DNA of 54,661 nucleotides from Paenibacillus koleovorans NBRC 103111 (GCF_004000845.1 NZ_BIMA01000045.1:1-54661), one strand, 5' to 3'; positions 44,274 to 53,367 are shown, numbered from the stretch's first letter. Notes: generated by a model not told the origin, from the sequence alone. A program made the numbers and translations.

Positions 44274-45641
44274 ATGGAACCTATTAAAATATTATCGGCA
44301 ACCGGTATCCTTGGAACCGGATTTAAGGAAGAGACGTTCAATTATTCGTTGTCGCTGAAGCCTGATGTGATCGGATGCGATGCCGGTTCGACCGATGCCG
44401 GCCCGCACTTCTTGGGGGCGGGCGTCTCCTATACGTCCAGGCAAGCGGTCAAACGAGACTTAACGATTATGCTGAAAGGCGCAATCAACCACAATGTGCC
44501 TTTGCTTATCGGCAGCGTGGGCAATGCCGGCGGCGATACGCATGTGGACTGGACGGTCGACATTGTCAAGGAGATCGCGGCGGAGCAGAACTTGAGCTTC
44601 AAGCTGTCGTACATCTACTCCGAGGTGTCTCAGGAGAAGGTACTCGAATTTTTCCATGGCAACAAGATGAGACCTTTGCAAAATGCCCCGGAAATGTCGG
44701 AAGAGCGCATCCGGAATTTAACCAAAATTGTCGGTGTGATGGGACCTCATCCCTTCATCGAGGCTTTGCAAAACGGCGCTCAAGTTGTGATCGCGGGAAG
44801 ATCCAGTGATACGTCCATCTACGCCGCAGTGCCGATCTTAAAGGGGTTGGATACCGGATCGACCTGGCATGCAGCAAAAATTTTGGAATGCGGTGCGGCG
44901 AGCGTCGAGCGCAGACAGCATCCGGATTGTCATTTTGCTTGGGTGTACCCGGATCATTTCATTGTGGAACCGCCAAATCCTACTATGAGATGTACCCCGT
45001 TAAGTGTCGTTTCCCACATGCTGTACGAGAATACCGATCCGTTCCACCTGTACGAGCCGTCAGGCATGTTGGATGCTTCGGAGGCCGTGTATGAGCCTTA
45101 TGGAGAACGCGGGGTTAAAGTAAGCGGCAGCCAATATATTCACTCCGATACGTATACGATCAAATTGGAAGGCGTAAGGCGAGTAGGCTACAAAAAAATA
45201 TCCATCGCCGGTATTCGAGATCCGATCATACTCCAGCAGCTTCCAAGCTATATCGAGTCGGCGGCAGCCTCCATTCGCAGGAAAGTGAAGGAAAGCGTCG
45301 GTCTCTCCGAGGATCAATATTTGTTGAACTATAGAGTGTACGGCGAATCCGGCGTACTGGGCGAGCTGGAACCGAATAAAGGGAAAATCGGTCACGAGGT
45401 AGGGTTGTTTTTCGAGGTGATAGCCGAAACCTCCGAGTTGGCCACAGCCGTCATGGCTATCGCGTCACATACCATCCTGCATCATCCGGTGAAAGAATAT
45501 TCCGGCTTCATCAGCAATACCGCCTACCCGTTCTCCCCGCCTTCTGCGGATATGGGAGCGACCTACGAGTTTGCCATTAATCACATTGTGGAAGTGGAGC
45601 ACCCTAACGAGCTGTTTAGAATCCACTATGTCCAAATCTAA
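44274..45641 (+). CDS. AtuA-family (DUF1446) protein
   Basis: A 455-residue protein matching the core domain of AtuA, a protein needed for acyclic terpene use in Pseudomonas whose reaction is not settled. Characteristic segments are PDVIGCDAGSTDAGPHFLGAG near 31-52 and LIGSVGNAGGDTHVDW near 78-93, followed by a conserved VSHMLYENTDPFHLYEPSG region. AtuA proper is longer, with a C-terminal extension missing here. The ATG at 44274 has GGGAGGG upstream. The next gene encodes a DUF4387 protein, a frequent companion. The pair may handle a branched organic acid or acyl-CoA. Confidence 0.85.
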   Translation: MEPIKILSATGILGTGFKEETFNYSLSLKPDVIGCDAGSTDAGPHFLGAGVSYTSRQAVKRDLTIMLKGAINHNVPLLIGSVGNAGGDTHVDWTVDIVKEIAAEQNLSFKLSYIYSEVSQEKVLEFFHGNKMRPLQNAPEMSEERIRNLTKIVGVMGPHPFIEALQNGAQVVIAGRSSDTSIYAAVPILKGLDTGSTWHAAKILECGAASVERRQHPDCHFAWVYPDHFIVEPPNPTMRCTPLSVVSHMLYENTDPFHLYEPSGMLDASEAVYEPYGERGVKVSGSQYIHSDTYTIKLEGVRRVGYKKISIAGIRDPIILQQLPSYIESAAASIRRKVKESVGLSEDQYLLNYRVYGESGVLGELEPNKGKIGHEVGLFFEVIAETSELATAVMAIASHTILHHPVKEYSGFISNTAYPFSPPSADMGATYEFAINHIVEVEHPNELFRIHYVQI

Positions 45642-45669
45642 TCCAGCATTCAGAAAGGAGGCAGGTTCG

Positions 45670-45975
45670 ATGTATTTATGTGATTTGGCCAAATTGATCC
45701 GATCTAAAAATGCCGGTCCCTTTATGTTAACGATTGACATCTTGTTTGAGAACGAAGCGTTCTATCGGCAAGCATTACGATCGGGGAAGCTTAATAAATC
45801 CTACTTTTCACAGGTGTACCGGATTGAAGAAGAGAAAATCGAAATCTACGAGTGCGACAACTGTTACGCCTTAAAAATATCGTTCCCCCGATCGACGGTT
45901 TCCGGCGGAGTACTGGACAACGATCTCTTCGGCGGACAGCAGCACGCGCCTATCGTTTACTTGGAAATAGAATAG
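45670..45975 (+). CDS. DUF4387-family protein
   Basis: A 101-residue protein of unknown function, recognised by LAKLIRSKNAGPFMLTIDI near its start and by GQQHAPIVYLEIE at its end. Members are nearly always found next to AtuA/DUF1446 genes, as here, so they probably work as one unit. The ATG at 45670 has AAGGAGG 8 nt upstream and is preferred over the longer frame from 45571, which overlaps the AtuA gene. Confidence 0.85.
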   Translation: MYLCDLAKLIRSKNAGPFMLTIDILFENEAFYRQALRSGKLNKSYFSQVYRIEEEKIEIYECDNCYALKISFPRSTVSGGVLDNDLFGGQQHAPIVYLEIE

Positions 45976-45980
45976 ACACG

Positions 45981-46027
45981 AAATGGAACGGAAGGCTTCT
46001 GACTCGGAAGTAGCCTTCCTTCCATTT
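45981..46027 (+). terminator. long hairpin between the DUF4387 and MmgE/PrpD genes
   Basis: AAATGGAA (45981-45988) pairs with TTCCATTT (46020-46027), and GGAAGGCT (45990-45997) pairs with AGCCTTCC (46012-46019), with one bulged C. This gives a 16-bp stem and a loop of about 14 nt. No T run follows, so it could be an attenuator or an RNA-stability element splitting the long transcript. Confidence 0.55.
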
Positions 46028-46050
46028 ATATGTGGGGCGGGAGGAATCGA

Positions 46051-47406
46051 ATGGACAAGAATGCTTCGGATCGATTCATAGACCACCTGGCGATGGTGGG
46101 AGAAACTCAACTTACAGAAGAGATCGTGCAGCAAACGAAAATGTGTGTGCTGGATTATATCGGATGTACGTTGGCGGGAGCCCAAATGTTGGAACCGCGA
46201 AGCCGCGAGTACTTGAAGAGCTTTCGTACGGACACAGGGCTGACAACGGTGGTAGGGATGGGTGAGAAAAGCAGTCTGCTGGCAGCCGCAATGATCAATG
46301 GGATTCATGCTCATGTGGCGGAATTGGATGACGGCCATCGCTATGGCATGATGCATCCGGGCGCACCCGTCATCTCGGCTATGCTGGCAGCAGGGCAACA
46401 AGAGCAGATGAACGGCCGGCAGTTTATGAAAGGAATTGTTGTAGGCTACGAGGCGGCTATTCGTCTGGCCAGCGCAGTCCAGCCTAATCATAAGCTTCGC
46501 GGTTATCATGCTACAGGCACATGCGGCACAATCGGCGTGTCCATGGCGATCGCAGCGGCGCTTGATTTTACGAAGGAGAACATGAAATCCGCCTTATCCG
46601 CTGCGGTGACAAGTGCCGCCGGTGTGCTGGAGGTAATCGACGACAATTCCGAGCTTAAGCCGTATAACGTGGGAAGAGCGGTTGTCGCCGGCATGAATGC
46701 GGCCTTTATCGGACGAGTGGGCATGAAAGGTCCGGAAAATATTTTGATGGGCAAACGGGGGTTCTTCAGCACCATTGCCGAACCGGTGGAGCTGTCACAC
46801 ATAAGCGAAATCAGCCCTGATCAACCATTATGTATCGAGCAAATCTATCGAAAGCCTTATGCCGCTTGCAGGCATTGCCATTCCGCAATCGAAGCGGCCC
46901 TGCAGCTTGGCCGTTCGCAAGAGATCGAATTAAACCAGATCAAGGAAATCAGAGTGGAAACCTATCGTTTGGCCGTTGAAGGCCATGACCATACGGAGAT
47001 TCGCGGAATATCGTCAGCCAAAATGAGCACGCCGTATAGTGTGGCCGTGTCGTTAAAATGCGGCAAGGCGGATTATCAGCAATTCATGCCGGAATATTTA
47101 CAGGATGCAGAGGTGGCGGGGCTGGCAAGGAAAGTAATCGTTTGTGAGAATGAGGAATTATCCAAGCTCATGCCTCATAAACGCGTGGCCATCGTGAAGC
47201 TTGTGATGAATGACGGGCAGCAACTGACGCATCGGGTGGACTATCCCAAGGGAGAGCCGGAGAACCCCATAAGCTTGGATGAATTAACGGCCAAATTTAG
47301 TTCATTAGCCCTGTTTGCCGGAAAAAGCGAGGAAGCTGTCAGCAGGATTATTCATCATGTCTGGCATTTAGAGACGAATCTGCAAGAGCTTTATCATGAA
47401 TTATAG
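46051..47406 (+). CDS. MmgE/PrpD-family protein
   Basis: A 451-residue protein of the 2-methylcitrate dehydratase (PrpD)/MmgE superfamily, enzymes acting on tricarboxylic acids such as methylcitrate, cis-aconitate or itaconate. The N-terminal helical domain includes CVLDYIGCTLAGA, and HVAELDDGHRYGMMHPGAPV is the conserved segment around 85-105, which carries the His/Asp residues expected in the active site. A C-terminal lid domain begins near 270. The ATG at 46051 has GGGAGGAAT upstream. It follows AtuA/DUF4387 and precedes a malic enzyme, which places it in organic-acid breakdown. Confidence 0.9.
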   Translation: MDKNASDRFIDHLAMVGETQLTEEIVQQTKMCVLDYIGCTLAGAQMLEPRSREYLKSFRTDTGLTTVVGMGEKSSLLAAAMINGIHAHVAELDDGHRYGMMHPGAPVISAMLAAGQQEQMNGRQFMKGIVVGYEAAIRLASAVQPNHKLRGYHATGTCGTIGVSMAIAAALDFTKENMKSALSAAVTSAAGVLEVIDDNSELKPYNVGRAVVAGMNAAFIGRVGMKGPENILMGKRGFFSTIAEPVELSHISEISPDQPLCIEQIYRKPYAACRHCHSAIEAALQLGRSQEIELNQIKEIRVETYRLAVEGHDHTEIRGISSAKMSTPYSVAVSLKCGKADYQQFMPEYLQDAEVAGLARKVIVCENEELSKLMPHKRVAIVKLVMNDGQQLTHRVDYPKGEPENPISLDELTAKFSSLALFAGKSEEAVSRIIHHVWHLETNLQELYHEL

Positions 47407-47415
47407 GGAGATATT

Positions 47416-48858
47416 ATGGACAACAACATGCTTGGCGGAAAAAGCATCATTCTGAGACTGGAGTTCGATACAAATGCCATTAAATTCGGCCGTGTCGCTT
47501 CTGTGATTTTTGAAGCGGGCGGTGACATCGTGGCTATGGATGTGATCCAAACCAGCCGCAACCTGAACGTGCGGGACATTACCATTCAATTATCGGATAG
47601 CGGAGATATTCACAACATTACAACCGCCATTAAACAGCTTGAAGGGGTAACCCTTGTCAATATATCGGATCGAACCTTTCTCTTGCACCTGGGCGGAAAA
47701 ATAGAAACCAAACTCAAAACGCCGATTCAAAACCGGGACGATCTGTCCCGTGTCTATACCCCGGACGTGGCCCGCGTTTGTATGGCGATTCATGAAGAAC
47801 CTAACAAATCCTATTCCTTGACGATTAAGAGAAATACGGTAGCGGTTATCTCCGACGGGAGCGCCGTGTTGGGCCTTGGCAATATAGGGCCTTATGCGGC
47901 CATGCCGGTGATGGAAGGGAAGTCCATGCTATTCAAACAATTGGCTGAAGTGGATTCCTTCCCGATCTGCCTGGATACTCAGGATACGGAGCAGATCATT
48001 GCGGTGGTTAAATCGATAGCACCTGGCTTTGGAGGCATTAACCTGGAGGATATTTCCTCTCCCAGATGTTTTGAGATCGAACAGAGGCTCAAGGAAGAGT
48101 TGGATATTCCTGTCTTTCATGATGATCAGCATGGAACGGCCGTAGTTGTGTATGCAGCCTTAATCAACGCTCTCAAAATTGTAGGCAAATCCATTCATGA
48201 AATCAAAGTGGTCGTTTGCGGAATCGGAGCGGCCGGAGTCGCTTGCAGTAAAATATTGCTCTCTGCCGGGATTAAGCAGATCATAGGCGTAGACCGTGAT
48301 GGTGCATTGTGTGCGAATAAGAAATATGAGAATAGCATCTGGCAATGGTATGCCGACCATACGAATCCCAATCTTGAATCAGGCTCTTTGCAGGATGTGT
48401 TGCGTGGAGCCGATGTATTTATCGGCCTTTCCTCAGGGGGGATTGTAAGCCGAGAGGATATAATGGGAATGGCGGCCAACCCGATCGTATTTGCCATGGC
48501 AAACCCGACTCCGGAAATTCGTCCGGAAGAGGTCGAAGACATTGTTGGCGTTATGGCCACGGGGAGATCCGACTATCCCAACCAGATTAACAATGTGTTG
48601 TGTTTTCCCGGTATTTTTCGCGGTGCCTTGGATTGCCGGGCGTCTGAAATTAATGAAGAAATGAAATTAGCCGCCTCACAAGCCATTGCCTCTTCCATAA
48701 CGGATGAGGAACGAAACAAGTTTTATATCGTGCCCAGCGTGTTTAATCAGCATGTAGTAAAGGCGATTCGTGATCTTGTGATTAAAGCGGCGATCAGAAC
48801 CGGAGTAGCCCGAAAAATTCCCAATGAGTACCGATATGCAGTAGAAAAACAAGCCTAG
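47416..48858 (+). CDS. NAD(P)-dependent malic enzyme with N-terminal ACT domain
   Basis: A 480-residue malic enzyme. Residues about 1-85 form an ACT-like ligand-binding domain, suggesting allosteric control. The catalytic part has RVYTPDVARVC, ISDGSAVLGLGNIGPYAAMPVMEGKS in its usual order, the metal segment FHDDQHGTAVV, and the cofactor loop CGIGAAGVAC. It converts malate to pyruvate and CO2 with reduction of NAD(P). A malic enzyme inside this run suggests that the pathway delivers malate or a malate-like acid such as citramalate. Start with GGGAGA upstream. Confidence 0.92.
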   Translation: MDNNMLGGKSIILRLEFDTNAIKFGRVASVIFEAGGDIVAMDVIQTSRNLNVRDITIQLSDSGDIHNITTAIKQLEGVTLVNISDRTFLLHLGGKIETKLKTPIQNRDDLSRVYTPDVARVCMAIHEEPNKSYSLTIKRNTVAVISDGSAVLGLGNIGPYAAMPVMEGKSMLFKQLAEVDSFPICLDTQDTEQIIAVVKSIAPGFGGINLEDISSPRCFEIEQRLKEELDIPVFHDDQHGTAVVVYAALINALKIVGKSIHEIKVVVCGIGAAGVACSKILLSAGIKQIIGVDRDGALCANKKYENSIWQWYADHTNPNLESGSLQDVLRGADVFIGLSSGGIVSREDIMGMAANPIVFAMANPTPEIRPEEVEDIVGVMATGRSDYPNQINNVLCFPGIFRGALDCRASEINEEMKLAASQAIASSITDEERNKFYIVPSVFNQHVVKAIRDLVIKAAIRTGVARKIPNEYRYAVEKQA

Positions 48859-48904
48859 TAGCTATTAGCAGCTAAGATTAATGAGGACCAGGGTGGATGA
48901 GCGA

Positions 48905-49915
48905 ATGAAAGCTTTGTTGTCTATGCAAACGATTCAAATGGAATCCAGTTGGTTTCGCGGCGCTATTTCATTGGAGCGATGGGATAAGGGCATTCAGCCA
49001 TGGCGATTGCCATATGACCAGTTCAACCTATTTGATCCCGGTTTAATGCAAAGGGCCGCCATACCGTCAGGTGTGAGAATCGCTATCGAAACCGACTCCA
49101 CGCGGCTCGGATTGAAGGTTCAAGCGGCCGCGCAAGAGAGGCAGTTCGATCTCGTTCTGGGACAGGATATTCATTCCAGCCTTACGCTGTCTGCAGGGGA
49201 TGAGCTCTTGACGGTCGAGCTTCCCGACGGTCTGAAGCAAGCTGAAATCTACCTGCCGCATAAAGTGCCCGTTACCCTTCAAGCCTTGTTAGTGGACGAT
49301 GGGGCAATCGTGTCTCCCATGGCGGAGCGTCAACCGAGGTGGGTCACGTACGGCAGTTCGATAACGCAATGCAGCGCGGCTGCCAGCCCGGCGCTGACCT
49401 GGCCCGCCATTGTCGCAAGAAGGATGGGCTGGGATTTGACCAGCCTGGGCTTTGGCGGCCAATGCCATCTGGAGCCGATGGTGGCAAGATTGATCCGCGA
49501 TTTGCCTGCCGAGTTCATCTCGCTTTGCCTCGGGATCAATGTGTATAACAGAGGCAGCTTGAATCTGCGCACATTTCGTTCGGCTGTGATCGGCATGATT
49601 TGCATCATTCGTGAGAAACATCCGAATACGCCTCTATTTTCTCTGTCGCCGATTTATTCGCCCGTACGGGAAACAACGGATAATAGCGCGGGATTGTGTT
49701 TAGTCAAAATAAGAGAGGAAATTCGCGAGGCCGTTGCCATTCTGACTGCCGCCGGCGATCGAAACCTACATTACTTAGACGGCCTGGATATTCTCGGCTC
49801 GCAACATGCCGGTTATTTGCCTGATCAGCTTCATCCTAATGCCGAGGGCTACCAGATCATGGCGGAAAATCTTTTGCAAACCGCCACCTTCACGGCCCTG
49901 AAAAAGGAGGGATGA
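48905..49915 (+). CDS. SGNH/GDSL-family hydrolase
   Basis: A protein of about 336 residues. The C-terminal half (about 145-330) has the SGNH blocks: YGSSIT with the nucleophile Ser near 152, GFGGQC, the CLGINVY block with Asn, and DQLHPNAEGY with the catalytic Asp and His. The N-terminal half (about 1-140) is a beta-rich domain often found in bacterial SGNH esterases. It removes ester-linked acyl groups. The ATG at 48905 has GGGTGG nearby; an ATG at 48881 would add 8 residues and cannot be excluded. It ends overlapping the frame before GlcD. Confidence 0.82.
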   Translation: MKALLSMQTIQMESSWFRGAISLERWDKGIQPWRLPYDQFNLFDPGLMQRAAIPSGVRIAIETDSTRLGLKVQAAAQERQFDLVLGQDIHSSLTLSAGDELLTVELPDGLKQAEIYLPHKVPVTLQALLVDDGAIVSPMAERQPRWVTYGSSITQCSAAASPALTWPAIVARRMGWDLTSLGFGGQCHLEPMVARLIRDLPAEFISLCLGINVYNRGSLNLRTFRSAVIGMICIIREKHPNTPLFSLSPIYSPVRETTDNSAGLCLVKIREEIREAVAILTAAGDRNLHYLDGLDILGSQHAGYLPDQLHPNAEGYQIMAENLLQTATFTALKKEG

Positions 49916-49920
49916 AATCG

Positions 49921-51324
49921 ATGGAGCCATCCATTCTTCATGAGCTCGAAACGATCATACCCAAGGAACGTATCCTCCTTGATTTAGCGGATCGTTATTC
50001 CTATAGCTTCGATGCCTCCTTCGGCGAATATTTGCCTGACCTTGTTATTCAACCGAAGGATGCCGACGAGATCTGTAAGCTTGTCAAGCTGGCTAACAAA
50101 TACCTGATTCCCGTTTATCCAAGAGGGGCGGCGACATCCTTGAGCGGTGGCCCCTTGCCGGTGGAGGGCGGGATGGTATTGGACATGTCGCGTCTCAATA
50201 AGAAGCTGGTGATCGACCGCGAGAATTTATTAGCGATTGTCTCCCCTGGCGTCATTACGGCGGACATTCATAAAAAAGCGGAGGAAGTCGGACTGTTTTA
50301 CCCCCCTGATCCAAGCAGCTCGAATGTGTGTACGATCGGCGGCAATCTGCTGGAAAATGCAAGCGGGCCTAAAGGGTTAAAGTATGGGACCACGAAGGAA
50401 TACGTGATCGGGTTAGAAGTGGTTACGCCTACGGGTGAGCTCATTCGAACAGGGGGGAAAACGGTAAAAAACGTTACGGGGTATGATCTGACTCGCCTCC
50501 TTGTTGGCTCGGAAGGAACATTGGGAATCGTCACTGAAGCGATTTTACGCTTAATTCCTAAACCTCAGGCCAAAAAAACATTGCTTGCCGCATTTTCCCA
50601 GTTTATCGATTCCGGATATGCCATCACGAAAATTTTGTCATCGGGAATTTTGCCGGCAGCCATGGAGATCATGGATCAGTATTGTATCAGGGCGGTCGAG
50701 AACTACCAGCCGAGCGGCTTGCCATTAGATGCGGAAGCGATTCTGATCATTGAAGTGGACGGCCATCCTATGGCCGTGGAAGAAGAGATTCGCAAGTGCG
50801 AAGCGATTTGTTGGGAGCAGCAGGCGTTGTTGGTAAAAGTGGCGGCGAATAAAAGCGAGCAGGATGAAATCTGGAAGGCCAGAAAAATGGTTTCTCCTGC
50901 TATCGCTCAAATGGGACCGACCAAAATTTCTGAGGATGCGACCGTCCCCCGCGATCAAATTCCGGTTATGATGGATAAATTGAAACAAATCCGCCACAAA
51001 TATCAATTAAATCTTGTCGTATTCGGCCATGCCGGAGACGGCAATCTGCATCCCAATATCCTGACCGACAAGCGGAATCTCGAGGAGATGAAGCGGGTGG
51101 AGGACGCGATAAGTGAAATTTTCGAAGCGGCTGTCGCACTCGGCGGAACGCTCTCCGGAGAACATGGCATCGGTCTCCTTAAAGCGCCCTATATGGAGAT
51201 GGAGCTCGGTAAGGAATGCCTGGACATGATGAGAAAAATAAAGCAGGCATGGGATCCGAACCATATTTTAAACCCGGGCAAAATATTTCCCAAGCCATCT
51301 CAAACCAAGGTGGTGCTAACTTAA
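49921..51324 (+). CDS. glcD: glycolate oxidase-type FAD-linked subunit (GlcD)
   Basis: A 467-residue FAD-linked oxidase subunit for 2-hydroxyacids such as glycolate or D-lactate. The FAD site is in YPRGAATSLSGGPLPVEGG (about 63-80), CTIGGNLLENASGP, and NVTGYDLTRLLVGSEGTLG. The C-terminal substrate domain has FGHAGDGNLHPN and SGEHGIGLLK. The ATG at 49921 lies 10 nt after AAGGAGG; an ATG at 49912 is too close to it. It is next to the GlcF gene; a GlcE homologue is missing, as in the GlcDF-type (YsfCD) pairs of Bacillus. Confidence 0.93.
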   Translation: MEPSILHELETIIPKERILLDLADRYSYSFDASFGEYLPDLVIQPKDADEICKLVKLANKYLIPVYPRGAATSLSGGPLPVEGGMVLDMSRLNKKLVIDRENLLAIVSPGVITADIHKKAEEVGLFYPPDPSSSNVCTIGGNLLENASGPKGLKYGTTKEYVIGLEVVTPTGELIRTGGKTVKNVTGYDLTRLLVGSEGTLGIVTEAILRLIPKPQAKKTLLAAFSQFIDSGYAITKILSSGILPAAMEIMDQYCIRAVENYQPSGLPLDAEAILIIEVDGHPMAVEEEIRKCEAICWEQQALLVKVAANKSEQDEIWKARKMVSPAIAQMGPTKISEDATVPRDQIPVMMDKLKQIRHKYQLNLVVFGHAGDGNLHPNILTDKRNLEEMKRVEDAISEIFEAAVALGGTLSGEHGIGLLKAPYMEMELGKECLDMMRKIKQAWDPNHILNPGKIFPKPSQTKVVLT

Positions 51325-51325
51325 G

Positions 51326-52645
51326 ATGAGCCAGACTGACGATTCCGCTAAAAAATCCAAACTGGCTTATGATGCGACAAACATGTGTATCCAGTGCGGC
51401 TATTGCCTGCCTGCTTGTCCGACCTATGCATCGATGGGCACTGAATCCGCTTCTCCGCGTGGAAGAATTAATTTGGTCCGATTGGCGGCTGAGGGCAAAA
51501 TAAGCATTTCAGAGGATTTGGCGAAGCCGATCGATCTGTGCTTGGGGTGTAGAGCCTGTGAACCGGCCTGCCCGGTCAATGTGCCTTATGGCCGTATTTT
51601 GGAAGCTGCCAAAGAAGCCATTCAAACGAGCAAATCCGAAAAACAAGCATTCAGCTTGGGGGATCAGGTAGAGGGATTGGCTTTGACGCAACTGTTTCCT
51701 TTCCCGCGACGATTGAAAATAGTAGGGAATGCCGTGTGGTTCTATCAAGCTATCGGATTGGACCGTTTGGTTCGAAGCTCAGGAATATTAAATAAAATAT
51801 CCCCGAAGCTGGCTCAATTTGAAAGGGTGCTTCCCCGCTTGGAAAGGCCGATTCGCCGCACCAAGTGGGGGAGGCTTATCCTGGCGAAAGGCGAAACGAA
51901 AAGGAGAGTAGCTTTTTTCGCAGGTTGTATCATGGATGCCTTGATGAACAGAACGAACCGTCTGACGATTGAACTGCTGACATCGGTCGGGTGCGAAGTA
52001 ATCATTCCCGAGCAGCAACGCTGTTGTGGCGCCCTGCATGCGCATCAGGGAAAAATGGAAGAGGCCCGGACGTTGGCGAGGGCGAATATTGCCGCGTTTG
52101 AAGAGTCGGGATCCAGCTGGTACATCCATAATGCAGGCGGCTGTGGCGCCCTGCTTGGCGAATACGATCATTTACTCGCCGAGGACGAGGCTTGGGCGCA
52201 AAGAGCCAAACAATTTTCTGCCAAATCCAAAGATATTAGTGAAATCCTTGTTGAGATGGGACCACTTCCTTTCGATAAACAATATGACGGCGGGCGGGTC
52301 ACCTATCAAGATTCCTGTCACTTGCGCAACGTTCAGCATATTTCTAAGGAACCGCGTCTACTGCTGCAATCGATACCGGGCGCCCATTTCGTCGAAATGG
52401 AGGACAGCGCCAGCTGTTGCGCTTCCGGAGGTATATACAACTTGACTCATTATGAACAATCCATGCAGATATTGGACGCGAAGATGGAGAAGGCGGCTAA
52501 CACGAAGGCAACGACTATCGTTTCAGGAAACCCGGGTTGTTTGCTGCAGCTGCGAATCGGAATAGACCGGCAAGGAGCTTCGGGTTCTATTCGAGCTTTG
52601 CATCTTGTTGAAGTTTTGGCCGAGGCATGCGGGTTGGATAAGTGA
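51326..52645 (+). CDS. glcF: glycolate oxidase-type iron-sulfur subunit (GlcF)
   Basis: A 439-residue Fe-S protein. Two [4Fe-4S] motifs are at about 26-36 (CIQCGYCLPACP) and 77-87 (CLGCRACEPACP). Two CCG domains follow, with RCCGALHAH near 233 and SCCASGG near 365. It accepts electrons from GlcD and passes them to the respiratory chain or a carrier. It starts 1 nt after the GlcD stop. The next 150 nt hold an SDR remnant in the same frame just after its stop codon. Confidence 0.93.
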   Translation: MSQTDDSAKKSKLAYDATNMCIQCGYCLPACPTYASMGTESASPRGRINLVRLAAEGKISISEDLAKPIDLCLGCRACEPACPVNVPYGRILEAAKEAIQTSKSEKQAFSLGDQVEGLALTQLFPFPRRLKIVGNAVWFYQAIGLDRLVRSSGILNKISPKLAQFERVLPRLERPIRRTKWGRLILAKGETKRRVAFFAGCIMDALMNRTNRLTIELLTSVGCEVIIPEQQRCCGALHAHQGKMEEARTLARANIAAFEESGSSWYIHNAGGCGALLGEYDHLLAEDEAWAQRAKQFSAKSKDISEILVEMGPLPFDKQYDGGRVTYQDSCHLRNVQHISKEPRLLLQSIPGAHFVEMEDSASCCASGGIYNLTHYEQSMQILDAKMEKAANTKATTIVSGNPGCLLQLRIGIDRQGASGSIRALHLVEVLAEACGLDK

Positions 52646-52795
52646 ATTGTTGTTATAGGACATGAGGGATCGGCGGGATATTGTGCCGCTAAAGGGGCCA
52701 TTACAACCTTGACCAAAGCGCTTGCTGCGGATGAAGCCAGGTATGGCGTTCGAGTCAACGGACTGTGGATGCACGATAGGTATATCGCATGTTAG
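52646..52795 (+). pseudogene. remnant of a short-chain dehydrogenase gene
   Basis: Directly after the GlcF stop, and in the same frame, the DNA codes for a fragment of a classical SDR. SAGYCAAKGAI holds the Tyr-x-x-x-Lys motif and is followed by TTLTKALAADEARYGVRVNG, which in SDRs leads to the PG loop. The frame then breaks down to a stop at 52793. The cofactor half is absent, so only the middle of the gene survives. It is not close to the SDRs at 34916 and 35659 in this region. It looks like a deletion scar at the end of the cluster. Confidence 0.7.
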
Positions 52796-52950
52796 CGGGC
52801 ACGAAATCCGTGAATTGGCTCAAAATTGAGGTTTGTAAGGCGGAACCGAGTAGGATGGTTTAGTGGAATATTGTCAGAAAGTATAAATTCTTTACAGAAC
52901 TAAAGCGTAGGGGGTGTGCTTGCTAAGCACGGTTGGGGTGAGGCAGAACC

Positions 52951-53137
52951 ATAACGTTACGCTATAACGCTATTTCGTCGGAATGGGGGGAGCCGCCGCG
53001 AAATAACGCTACGGGATCACGCTATTTGCCCTTGCTCCCCCGAAAAGGCTATTCCGCCCTCCAATAACGCTATGGCATAACGCTATTTGGCCGCAACAGT
53101 GCAGGAACGGCGAAATAGCGTTATGCGGGAGCGTTAT
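52951..53137. repeat. four copies of a 27-nt interspersed repeat, last copy inverted
   Basis: Units lie at 52951-52977, 53003-53029, 53064-53090 (plus) and 53111-53137 (minus). Each starts ATAACGCT (first copy ATAACGTT), has about seven variable bases, and ends ACGCTATTT plus two bases. All are exactly 27 nt. Spacing is 25, 34 and 20 nt, with unlike spacers. This resembles REP-like elements and not a CRISPR, because repeats are internally varied and one is inverted. It fills the gene-free region after the SDR remnant. Confidence 0.7.
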
Positions 53138-53141
53138 TTTT
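53064..53141 (+). terminator. long repeat-derived hairpin with T run
   Basis: The third and fourth repeat copies face each other. ATAACGCT (53064-53071), a 14-nt block (53075-53088) and GCCG (53090-53093) pair with their complements in 53108-53137, giving 26 base pairs with two small internal mismatches around a 14-nt loop. T53138-53141 follows the stem. It could end transcription from the cluster. Confidence 0.5.
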
Positions 53142-53367
53142 CTGACCAAGTTCGTTGTGAGCTAAAATGGAATAGAATTCCTGTTCATCATCCATACTAC
53201 AAATGGCTGGCGTGCTACTCCAGATCAGGAAATGGGAGGGTGAATATGTCCGATATCAGCATCCATTTATCCGAGTCTCTATCGACGAACGTCACAAAGA
53301 TAATGAAGCGTATTACAGGGCTTGCATGCATTAATCTTCCGGTACGAAATAGCTCAATCACACATGG

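Noticed and set aside
52951-53137. CRISPR array
   Set aside because: Only four units, each internally varied, one inverted, with spacers of unequal length (20-34 nt). No cas genes are nearby.
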